Below are positions 38,194 through 49,319 of a stretch of 60,000 nucleotides of DNA, piece after piece (the stretch's first letter is position 1; every line of letters starts with the position of its first letter). The notes below the pieces were generated by a model, which had not been told where the DNA came from, ran no database searches, and saw only the letters and a program-made list of their open reading frames with translations. Position numbers and translations under genes: made by a program. Origin of the DNA: Antedon mediterranea (taxonomy: Eukaryota; Echinodermata; Crinoidea; Comatulida; Antedonidae); NCBI RefSeq assembly GCF_964355755.1, contig NC_092674.1, forward strand, positions 31,362,001 through 31,422,000, given 5' to 3'.

Positions 38194-38625
38194 TTGAAAT
38201 CAAAACAAGCAAAGCTTTCGGCATTTTGCACTATATCCACATATCATGTTGCGCCTTGGCCACTGCACAACAGCGGGTCTCTAATCAAGTTTATGTCGAG
38301 GCTAGTCCGACATTCTTTTTATGTCAGGATGAATTTGTTGCTTACAACTCCCCTTGATAATTTTCTAGCTTTCCAATTAGTTTGTTAACCGGGCTTGACG
38401 TTCTGTAAGCTCAGTACATTTTGTTTCCCAGTGGGTAGCCAAGATCTAAACCGATATGGACGCCGAGGTTCCAAGTTCTTCGTTAACTCTTTCACCTCAA
38501 GGCAGCAGAATTCAAAGAGCGCCATTCGCGGTGCTTTTGGAAAGTACATTGAACTTTCTCTAAGTCATTCTATCCGGAATACCTTCTCGGCGGACATGTT
38601 GGAGACTCTTCCATTATTCACTTAA
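38194..38625 (+). other. Open frame of 144 codons broken by one stop, unrecognised
   Basis: A single plus-strand frame stays open from the ATG at 38194 to 38625 except for a TAA at 38386-38388. The block is richer in G+C than its surroundings and holds no visible repeat. Sample residues: APWPLHNSGSLIKFMSRLVR and SQDLNRYGRRGSKFFVNSFT. No family is recognised. It may be a decayed gene fragment, part of an unknown transposon, conserved non-coding DNA, or chance. Confidence 0.15.
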
Positions 38626-38939
38626 CACTAGTTCTTAGCATATTTGCCAACAAAACTGTCTACCACATGAGGAACAGCGAGTAATATATTTAGACATAGT
38701 TACAAATCACGTTAATAATTACAAAATATACAAGGGCATCGTAGCCCCACAGCAGGGATGGAAAAAACCAATGGTAAACGAAATGGTTAGTTCTTGCTAA
38801 ATGTGTATTATGTTAATACTTCTGATAACGTCAATGTATTATATTATGCAACCACTTTTATTGAATTAATATTCTGTTAACTTAGTAATGATATCTTTAT
38901 TTCCGACTAAATGAAAGCTTGGTCCGCCATACCCAAGAA

Positions 38940-39061
38940 AAGCTTGGTTCCCACTTGGACGCAACGCAATTTAGCCAATTACAACGCGATAGATCATCCG
39001 AACTGTCGCTTGTAAACTCACTTTTGGGTTGCTGCGTTTCGTCCAAGTGGAAACCAAGCTT
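38940..39061. mobile_element. MITE family 2, best-preserved copy
   Basis: It begins AAGCTTGGTTCCCACTTGGA and ends TCCAAGTGGAAACCAAGCTT, an inverted pair differing at one position over 20. The interior carries GACGCAACGCAA, GATCATCCGAACTGTCGCTT and TTGCTGCGTTTCG. At 122 bp and without a coding frame, it fits a non-autonomous DNA transposon. Confidence 0.8.
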
Positions 39062-41890
39062 TTATTTAAAGATTACATGACAGACTATCGATGTAGGCTT
39101 TTTTAAGCAATTAGCCTAATATTATTTACCGATAAAAAAAAACCCAAAAGTTTGAGGCGGGATTCATAGTTCAAAAAGGTACATAAGGTTCCGGCAAATC
39201 GGTTCAATAAACTGAGATCTTTCGTTGTGACTATTTCCATATGATATTCACTGACAGGTGTAATATCTTCATATCAACATTGATTTTTGTTCTTCTTTCA
39301 ATACTCAATGAAAGCTATAGAAAAGTAAGCAGCTGTTTAATTTCAAGTTTTGAAGTAATTTTAACCAGATACTATTTATGAAAAGAATAAATGAAATTTG
39401 TACAAGTCACATATGTCAATGATATTAATAAGACTATTATGTTAAACTTGATTTCACATTATTGTTAGAGAATTGTAATCACATAAGTTCAATAGGCCTA
39501 AAGTGACGTTTCAGTGACCAAGGACAGTTTACAGAATTAAATAAGAATATGGTACTGGTAAGTATAATAATTGTACAGGAAAACTAATGATATAACAACT
39601 GGAGATATTGGTTCTTTCAATCAGCATATCTTTAAAGCTCGCCGCGCAAACAATGACACGCGTAGATTATTCTAGCCAATCACATAACGAGAAACTTTTG
39701 TGGGATATTGATTATACAATAGAAAGATGAAACGCAAAATACTTTTCCAAATTGATCCAAATTGTCTGGAGCGTATGATCTGTAAATGAATTCGGATATA
39801 AATTCTCACATATCAATTGGATACATTTCTGCGTATAAGCATTCGCATATTTCCTACACGTACTTCGGCATCTTTCAAAGGAAATCTACTACTCCATCAA
39901 GCATGAGTTATTGAGAACAAATCCAGGATAATTAAGCTTTTCACCAGTATGCATTAAATACAAAATAGCAACTTAAATCACCTCGCAGCGCTAAATTCGT
40001 TAAATAAATCTGATTATTAGTTATTATGAGACATCAATATATATTTTAAACCCAGATGAAAAGATCATTCGACTCGTGCCTTCGCTAGCCAGTTGTAGTC
40101 TTTAAATCGTAGCCTACAGCCTAATAATAATGAGTACAAACTTAAATACAACATTTGAATACCACAATACTAAGTTGCATATTTAGCGAGAGAAAGCAAT
40201 CTCATTCGACGTTGTAACACCTAAGGCGAGAATTACTATAAGCGAACTAGGAGCTAAGTTACCACTATTTACCTACCGTATACAATACATGTTAGCGGTA
40301 TAGCTTTGATGTTTAATTGTTAATTGTTTAATTTTGGGGTCAAAATCATAGCTCACTTGGTAATTATCGAAGCATAATGTTAAAGAATAAAGTTGCAAAA
40401 CCTCAAGTAAACAATTAGGTTTGTAACTGAATCGAAATAATTATCAAAGTGGTGTAATATACTTGATAATATTAACCGATATTATCCTTTGTACATTTTC
40501 TATTGTCATTACCTAATACTGAGTACGATTGGACCAAATCGGAAACATGTTCCAACTTTTTAAGAATAAGAGGTAGGCCTACCGTATTTATTTACACGAG
40601 TTCAAATGAATGTTTTTACTAAAGAGTTTCTTTAATGAAAATATTTATGAAAAGTCTAAATTTTATATTTACTAAATTTGTTATGATTATTTTACAACAC
40701 GCGACGTGTGGACAAGAGTAAAACTAGGCCAAGTCAAGCGAGTCCTAACTTTAGACACGGCAGTCGTTTGTCACTACTCTCTGTCCACTTCCGCTATCTG
40801 TCAGTACCTCCCATATGCACTTGTCAGCAGGCGTCTGGTTACGCAATTGACCACTTATCCAGCTTGTTTGGTCAATGAGTCTACCGAATGAAATTGAACT
40901 TATTTCGTCGCATGTCCATCTGTATCATATTTTTGTTTGTGTAAATCACTAAATCAATAAAATGACGGGTTTGGCGTAAAACTTCATGTAAATTGTTCAG
41001 AACTAAATGTTTTATATTCGTTGGAGTGTGAACACGTTGCTGTCCAAACAGGAAGGGAAATAAATTGGTGTAATTCGATTTGATGTTACACTCTCGTAAC
41101 CCAATTGCATATCCGCCAATTACAAGCAATCAAATAGGCATTAACTGACCAAAAATCTAGTAACACTACTGCAGACGCAATTATTAATTATATTATATTA
41201 ATTTTCAACTTGATTGTGTTAAATAATACTGTAAGTGTATATATACAGTAGTTTCAATGGATAGGGAGCAATCGAACTCGAAATGGTACTGAAGTTAAAA
41301 ACTATATGTAGGCCTATAAGCAGTGCAGTGCATTATTTATGTACTGTTTTATTTAGGACCAATATTAACTTCGATGACTCATATCTATTTTAAATAATAA
41401 ACAGAAAAACATCAAATAAATCATTAGAAAAAACTACCAAACCACAAAAACGACTACAATACAACAGTGATACATAGTGCTTGACCTAATTGCATTCGGC
41501 TGGAACCGACAACCCTAGTGTGTACTTTTGCCAAATCCCAAAGCAGTGTCGCCACCGATCACCAACGGCTTGTAAAAGTAGGACGAAGTCACACAAGAAC
41601 CAAGCAATTGATTCTGTGTGACGTTAATTGCCAAAACCATCAACATTCTTGTAGTATCTGCCCAGTGTCACGGATCACGACAAGATATCAAACAACCACT
41701 ACCACTACCCGTCATTTAAACGCACCAAGAAAGCAAGACGATCGTTCAAGTGCCTTTTACGAAAAAAATATATGAATATCGTGATTTTGTTATATAAATG
41801 ATAAATATATTATAGAGGTTAGAACATTAGTCTTAAAGAACCACAATGGACCTATTGCCCACCATTACTCAAACCAATAAAACTGTACAA
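39062..41890. other. No gene seen
   Basis: Mixed AT-rich DNA. Frames at 40706, 40881 and 41518 are short and unrecognised; the last is Thr-rich near its end from an (ACT)n-like stretch. Confidence 0.5.
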
Positions 41891-44472
41891 CGAATGGAGG
41901 ATAATAGGCCTATACACCATCTTAGATGATAAGTACCCACGAAAGGGTATCGAATGGAGGATAATAGGCCTATACACCATCTTAGATAAGTACCCACGAA
42001 AGGGTATCGAATGGAGGATAATAGGCCTATACACCATCTTAGATAAGTACCCACGAAAGGGTATCGAATGGAGGATAATAGGCCTATACACCATCTTAGA
42101 TAAGTACCCACGAAAGGGTATCGAATGGAGGATAATAGGCCTATACACCATCTTAGATAAGTACCCACGAAAGGGTATCGAATGGAGGATAATAGGCCTA
42201 TACACCATCTTAGATAATAAGTACCCACGAAAGGGTATCGAATGGAGGATAATAGGCCTATACACCATCTTAGATGATAAGTACCCACGAAAGGGTATCG
42301 AATGGAGGATAATAGGCCTATACACCATCTTAGATGATAAGTACCCACGAAAGGGTATCGAATGGAGGATAGTAGGCCTATACACCATCTTAGATAAGTA
42401 CCCACGAAAGGGTATCGAATGGAGGATAGTAGGCCTATACACCATCTTAGATGATAAGTACCCACGAAAGGGTATCGAATGGAGGATAATAGGCCTATAC
42501 ACCATCTTAGATAAGTACCCACGAAAGGGTATCGAATGGAGGATAGTAGGCCTATACACCATCTTAGATGATAAGTACCCACGAAAGGGTATCGAATGGA
42601 GGATAATAGGCCTATACACCATCTTAGATGATAAGTACCCACGAAAGGGTATCGAATGGAGGATAATAGGCCTATACCCCATCTTAGATAAGTACCCACG
42701 AAAGGGTATCGAATGGAGGATAATAGGCCTATACACCATCTTAGATAAGTACCCACGAAAGGGTATCGAATGGAGGATAATAGGCCTATACACCATCTTG
42801 GATGATAAGTACCCACGAAAGGGTATCGAATGGAGGATAGTAGGCCTATACACCATCTTAGATGATAAGTACCCACGAAAGGGTATCGAATGGAGGATAA
42901 TAGGCCTATACACCATCTTAGATAAGTACCCACGAAAGGGTATCGAATGGAGGATAGTAGGCCTATACACCATCTTAGATGATAAGTACCCACGAAAGGG
43001 TATCGAATGGAGGATAATAGGCCTATACACCATCTTAGATAAGTACCCACGAAAGGGTATCGAATGGAGGATAGTAGGCCTATACACCATCTTAGATGAT
43101 AAGTACCCACGAAAGGGTATCGAATGGAGGATAATAGGCCTATACACCATCTTAGATAAGTACCCACGAAAGGGTATCGAATGGAGGATAATAGGCCTAT
43201 ACACCATCTTGGATGATAAGTACCCACGAAAGGGTATCGAATGGAGGATAGTAGGCCTATACACCATCTTAGATGATAAGTACCCACGAAAGGGTATCGA
43301 ATGGAGGATAATAGGCCTATACACCATCTTAGATAAGTACCCACGAAAGGGTATCGAATGGAGGATAATAGGCCTATACACCATCTTAGATAAGTACCCA
43401 CGAAAGGGTATCGAATGGAGGATAGTAGGCCTATACACCATCTTAGATGATAAGTACCCACGAAAGGGTATCGAATGGAGGATAATAGGCCTATACACCA
43501 TCTTAGATAAGTACCCACGAAAGGGTATCGAATGGAGGATAGTAGGCCTATACACCATCTTAGATGATAAGTACCCACGAAAGGGTATCGAATGGCGGAT
43601 AATAGGCCTATACACCATCTTAGATGATAAGTACCCACGAAAGGGTATCGAATGGAGGATAATAGGCCTATACACCATCTTAGATAAGTACCCACGAAAG
43701 GGTATCGAATGGAGGATAGTAGGCCTATACACCATCTTAGATAAGTACCCACGAAAGGGTATCGAATGGAGGATAATAGGCCTATACACCATCTTGGATG
43801 ATAAGTACCCACGAAAGGGTATCGAATGGAGGATAGTAGGCCTATACACCATCTTGGATGATAAGTACCCACGAAAGGGTATCGAATGGCGGATAATAGG
43901 CCTATACACCATCTTAGATAAGTACCCACGAAAGGGTATCGAATGGAGGATAATAGGCCTATACACCATCTTAGATAAGTACCCACGAAAGGGTATCGAA
44001 TGGCGGATAATAGGCCTATACACCATCTTAGATAAGTACCCACGAAAGGGTATCGAATGGCGGATAATAGGCCTATACACCATCTTAGATGATAAGTACC
44101 CACGAAAGGGTATCGAATGGAGGATAATAAGCCTATACACCATCTTAGATGATAAGTACCCACGAAAGGGTATCGAATGGAGGATAATAAGCCTATACAC
44201 CATCTTAGATGATAAGTACCCACGAAAGGGTATCGAATGGAGGATAATAGGCCTATACACCATCTTAGATAAGTACCCACGAAAGGGTATCGAATGGCGG
44301 ATAATAGGCCTATACACCATCTTAGATGATAAGTACCCACGAAAGGGTATCGAATGGAGGATAATAAGCCTATACACCATCTTAGATGATAAGTACCCAC
44401 GAAAGGGTATCGAATGGAGGATAATAGGCCTATACACCATCTTAGATGATAAGTACCCACGAAAGGGTATCG
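41891..44472. repeat. 57/60-bp minisatellite, about 44 copies (2.6 kb)
   Basis: The unit is CGAATGGAGGATAATAGGCC, TATACACCATCTTAGATAAG, TACCCACGAAAGGGTAT. The 60-bp form has one extra triplet (TTAGATGATAAG in place of TTAGATAAG). Point variants recur: ATAATA/ATAGTA, GGAGG/GGCGG, CTTAG/CTTGG and AGGCC/AAGCC. Both unit lengths are multiples of three, so several frames stay open for hundreds of codons on both strands (877 and 868 residues on the minus strand, 559 on the plus). Such repeating frames show no known domain and have no splice or promoter context. No repeat-protein family is recognised. Confidence 0.98.
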
Positions 44473-47400
44473 CATAGAAAATCATATATGCACAGATACA
44501 ACTTGTTGATGATCTCTAAGGAATAAACTAACATGAACATAGAACACAATTAAATCTGAATTTCACTTTAATAAAGTTATTTTTAGATAGGGTTTATGAC
44601 GAAAAGTAAAAATACGGAACATCCCGTAATATTTCACAACCACCTCAATTTGTTACTTAAAACATAAAATATTATTACACGATTCATCACGTCAGTTCTG
44701 GCGTTTAGTTTATCAAGTTTTCCCAACGGATGCAATGTACCCGTCATACTACTCACTTGCTCCCATTTCCGAGTGAGTTACGACCACTCATTAACTCCCT
44801 GAACAAACTTTGCAGGCATTCGCCAATTTATCAAAATAATTATTCAACCTGTCCGTTTTCACTACCGGCACAGGTAGTACCTTGGGACCAATTGGACGGC
44901 TGGGATCAGACTCTGCGACTGTATCATATCAAAAGATATGGTCCCCACTTGGCCTAGCTGGTTTCTTTTTTATATAAAACACAAAACCACACAACACCAA
45001 ATCAATTTCGACAAGTAATCAGTAAATGAAGAAGTTAGGTTGAAGGTTTTTTCCTCTTGAATCAAATTAAATAGATTTGACACATGTAGGCCGATGACCA
45101 GCCTATGTCGGTAGCTAACGATGACAGCTTCCCCCTTATACCTCAGGGGGATATTGATGTACTCTAGCCCTACACCAGATATTCATTTACAACCCAAATG
45201 TTTTGACAATAATTCACTTGAATTAGTATGAGAAATATAAATTATGAATACAGTGTACAAGTACACAACAAACAGGGTTAGCAGAATGTTTCGTACATAA
45301 AGAAATCCACGAACAGCAGTGAATATGCATACAAGTATGGCCGTAAATTGCATATTGTTTTGTTACCTGGCCTAAAATGCTGTACTAGAATAAAAAAACG
45401 GGTTTGTTGAAGATGTAGGTTCTAGAACGGTGGACGTTAAATGTAATGAATAAACGTACATTCGAATCGATCGTATTGGCTATACAGAGCCATATAGATA
45501 TACGGTAGAGGTTATTCAAGTTTCTAGGGAAAAGACATTATACAGATTGGTAAAGACTGGTTACCAATAGAGACGCAACGCAAAGACGTAGACGCAACGC
45601 AAGCGAGTTGACCAATGGCAAGCGACAGTTCGAATATTCATCGCTTGATTGGTCCAGGGAAGAGCGAATCTTCCCTGATTGGTCATATAACTTATCTTGC
45701 GCTTGCGTTGCGTCTGTGGGGAACCAAGTATAAGTGTTCTAGAGCAGGAAAGATAGAATCATCCACTCTTCCCTGGTTCTAGACATACTTTTGGAGAATA
45801 AACAATAACATGTAGACTTTTTTTCGAGTGTTCTTAGTTTTATTCCTTGATATCTTTGGATTAGAGAGTTAGGTCAACATCGTACACCGTTGAGGGCAGT
45901 GTGTATTTCGGACTACCATGGGATCCCGTTAATTGATAGATATGGAAATGTTGTATAGATGTTCTTACTACTTCAGGGTGACATAAACGGAAATCAAAGT
46001 AGATAGCCTGCCTAGTGTGTATCATGCATGTCTGCTGGGTTCACAGTCCAGTGACCTTATGCGCTACTATTCGGGTATTAACATAGTTTGAAGCGTGAAC
46101 GAGATTAAATAAGCCTACACTAATTATCTAGAATACTTCTGACAAAGTAATTTGTATGGATGCCAGAAGAAATGTTTTATCACACGATTTTGAAAGTAAT
46201 ATTTTATTATAGACTTATAATATGTTGATATTATAGTAGAAAATTATAAACAGTTATAGAAGGTCTTACATTGCTGTTAAACGTTAAAATGGTTTACATA
46301 AAAACCATGGTAACAACGTATTTACGCGGTCGTTTGCAGACTATTTCAGTTTTGAAATTAGTTCCAATTCATACATGTGTTATTTATACTGAACGGTATT
46401 TAGGAACATATGGTGCAATGTATGACCGTTGCTTTCGTGGATCATCCTTTTGACGCGCGCGCATCATTTTTATCATTATTCCAACGCGCCTTGTCTTTTT
46501 TGGTATCACTGACAATTTTACCACAGAAATAAATTGGTGTTATTCTATGAATTAACTTGCAGACAAACATTGAGGTAAAAGTTAATAAAGCGTGTTATCT
46601 ATCCGTTGCTAAAGTGTTGGAACAAATCGAATTAATGAACCACTAACGATGTTCTTAACGTATAAGTGGATACTTAACCACCAATTTACGACAACTACTG
46701 GCTATTCTCCGTCAACCCTTTGAAAATACACGGAGTATATATCAATTAGGCACAACAGTAAATCAATGTTTAAATAATACAGGGATTTTGCTGTATGAAT
46801 GTATTCTTTATATAAACTTGGCTAGTTTAGTAAAGAGAGATGACACAACCCAGTCCCGGGACTAAATTAATGTTTTCCTTGAGAACGCCAGGTCTGGCGC
46901 GTCGAGAACGGGCTGTGTCTCAGCATACATGGAAACTAATGAAAACTTCCTAGCACCACGACTACTCGCAAATCAGCCGAGTCAAATATGAATTCAAGCG
47001 TAACAGTAGGCATGTCATCGATGTTGCGACTTTAGACATCTCGACTCCGAGATGCATTCAAATGGAAAATGCTAATGCGTTCTTCCTTATTGGTATTATC
47101 ATCATTGTAGGCCTATGTAGCAAGGTGACGGATTCAATCACTAGGTTGCACTCTCTCTCTCTAGCCCCTCGGTCATGGATGTCCCGTTGCCGGATCCTTC
47201 GCCCAAAAAGACTCCAGCTTTTATTCAGGCGCCAAATGTCTAATGACAAACAAACCCTTTTAATTGTCGCAACAATCAAGAAATGTTATGCTTGTCACGT
47301 GGTATTTCAAATCTCAATTTATTAGTCATTTGTAATGACTCATTTACATATATTTACATATATTTACATAAGTCTAAAAGGTGTCTAGTAAAGGTCAAGT

Positions 47401-48647
47401 GCATTGAGTAGTTTATTTAAAATGTTTTGTTAATAACTGATTTCTGGTCTTTGTGTTTATATTTTAAACCGACGAAATGTAATACATTATGTTTATAAAC
47501 ATTTATGTTTGTTCATTTAAACAAATCGATTTTAAGTGAAACAACATCATGCGGCTATTGAATATTGTTAAACGCGCGCCGTGATGGCGAGTTGAGCAAA
47601 CTCGGGCAACATAACGAAATAAAATCTATAATTGTAATTAATTGCAAGTTACAATTAATAGTTAATAAAATGATTTAAACGTTTAATGCGTTCATTTATC
47701 ATTATCAGCATTTATGTCGCTATTTGAGGAATCTTATGCATAATCCATCGATAACAAAAGCTGACGGTATTCAATAGAATGCCTCATTTACCTTTGTGTC
47801 GGAATAATTACATTTAAAATGACTCTAAACTAAATCAAAAGTGATTATCAGCAAAGAAATGTACCGTGCATTAATATAAACCGAAGTTTTACAATGATAA
47901 GTGATTTTCAACAACAATGGAAATAACGTTTTAACATCAGTCTATATTTAAGAAGTATATATCTATGCATAATGTAGACCTATTGCTTAAAACCGACGAC
48001 ATCATATTCATGTTACTCTTCACATATTCTCGGTAACATAATGATTCCATATAATGTTTAATGTTCAAATTTGTAATAGGCTACACATGTAAGGCATATT
48101 GCTAAAACGGACGAATTTAGATTCATACTTTTCACGAATTCTCGGTAACATTTTTATTCCATAACTTAATGTTCAATGTTTTGATATAAATGAAATTTGA
48201 TGTAAGATCCCTTTCTCTGCAATATTATTAAAATGTGCAAGGCATGGATTAATGAATGAGTATTACAACATAGGCCTATTTAATGTCCATTTGGAAGTTA
48301 CAGAATATGACTAAAATTATGTTACGTGAACTTTATTCTAAGTTCGAAATCTTAATTCGTGAAGTGGCCAGAATTAATCACGTTTGGGTTGACATTATGC
48401 CATTGACTCACAAGTAATTTAACAAGGGGATGAATAAAGTCAACACTTGTATCATATGCCAAAGCGACTGCTACGAACAACGCTAGCCTATTGCTAAATT
48501 GGATTATAATGTAGTCGTAAAGTGTTGGGAGAAGAATCCGATGTTTATACTCGAGCTTATTAGCGATGGAAAGTCTCAAATTAATTGCATCAATTGATGC
48601 TGAAGTAACTCTTAAGTTTTCCCACAGCGGAGGACGCCCACTAATGA
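44473..48647. other. No gene supported; possible regulatory block
   Basis: Contains MITE family 2 (45.6 kb), a CT/GA-rich patch near 47150 with overlapping frames on both strands, and a homeodomain/POU/Sox-like motif cluster at 47560-47800 (see findings). Confidence 0.45.
45555..45731. mobile_element. MITE family 2, long copy
   Basis: The left arm has GGTTACCAATAGAGACGCAA and the right arm TTGCGTTGCGTCTGTGGGGA then ACCAAG. The interior contains GGCAAGCGACAGTTCG (the family core reversed) and a duplicated motif, GATTGGTCCAGGGAAGAGCG and TCTTCCCTGATTGGTCA, that forms an inverted pair. It is longer than the other copies through these internal repeats. Confidence 0.7.
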
Positions 48648-48878
48648 ATTACGTATTAATGATGTTCACTAAGAACACTCCAAGAGTTAATAGATTTAAT
48701 TCGCTGAAAATCTGATTAAGTATTTGGTACAAATAGTAACAGTTCGTTGACAACAAAATTAACAAACACATTAATTTCTAAGATAAACTAAATTATGTAT
48801 CGATGATGTTCACTAAGAACGGAAAAAAGTTTAACATGTTTAATCATTCCAAATCTGATTAAGCATTTGGTACAAAAG
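48648..48878. repeat. Diverged direct duplication, two copies about 141 bp apart
   Basis: GATGATGTTCACTAAGAAC or a near match, then AATCTGATTAAG(T/C)ATTTGGT followed by ACAAA, appears at about 48652-48733 and 48793-48876. Confidence 0.75.
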
Positions 48879-48945
48879 TTCAAATCAACTGAATTCTATG
48901 GTGGTGTTATAAGAACGGTTAAATACTAAAGTGATATTCTTCCAC

Positions 48946-49319
48946 TTATCTAAAAGTGTCACGCCCAACAAATAATACTGTTATTATATTTAGACTCCTT
49001 AATATACAAAACCAAAACGAGTCCACTAATAAAAATGATAGAAAATAAAAAGAAAAAAGAAACAGAAGGAAATCGATGGAAATATTGTGAAATATTGTGT
49101 ACATCCACCATTTGTATTCGCTGAAGGATGTATTATCTGGGTATACTTGTCTAACAATGTCCACCTCTTGACAAAAGTCACCATGAAAGTTTTGTAGGCT
49201 TTTTCTTTCTGAAATTATCTTTCTTAACATGCCCTGGGTTGAGCAGGCTGTCAGATTTCCCGAATCTTTTTCCACCTTTGAAATCTCTCCAACAGTTTTA
49301 TAATACAACACGGGCACTC
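48946..49319 (-). other. Exon-like open frame of unknown function (minus strand)
   Basis: On the minus strand a splice-acceptor-like TTTTTGATGTACAG is followed by an open frame of about 124 codons. The first 70 or so are richer in G+C than the surroundings and of mixed composition (KTVGEISKVEKDSGNLTACS, TQGMLRKIISERKSLQNFHG). A very hydrophobic stretch of about 35 residues near the C terminus (FLLFLFSFYFLSFLLV) could be a membrane segment or AT-rich read-through. There is no ATG at the start, so it would be an internal or last exon. It resembles no family I know. It lies in the neurobeachin intron on the same strand. Confidence 0.2.

Noticed and set aside
41852-44485. 877-, 868- and 559-residue open frames as real proteins
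   Set aside because: They are readings of one tandem array whose unit length is a multiple of three. Frames are open on both strands at once and no start, splice or domain evidence supports any of them.
47058-47325. Overlapping plus and minus frames with Arg-rich stretch
   Set aside because: Both strands are open over a GA/CT-rich patch. Neither shows similarity or splice context, so no gene is claimed.
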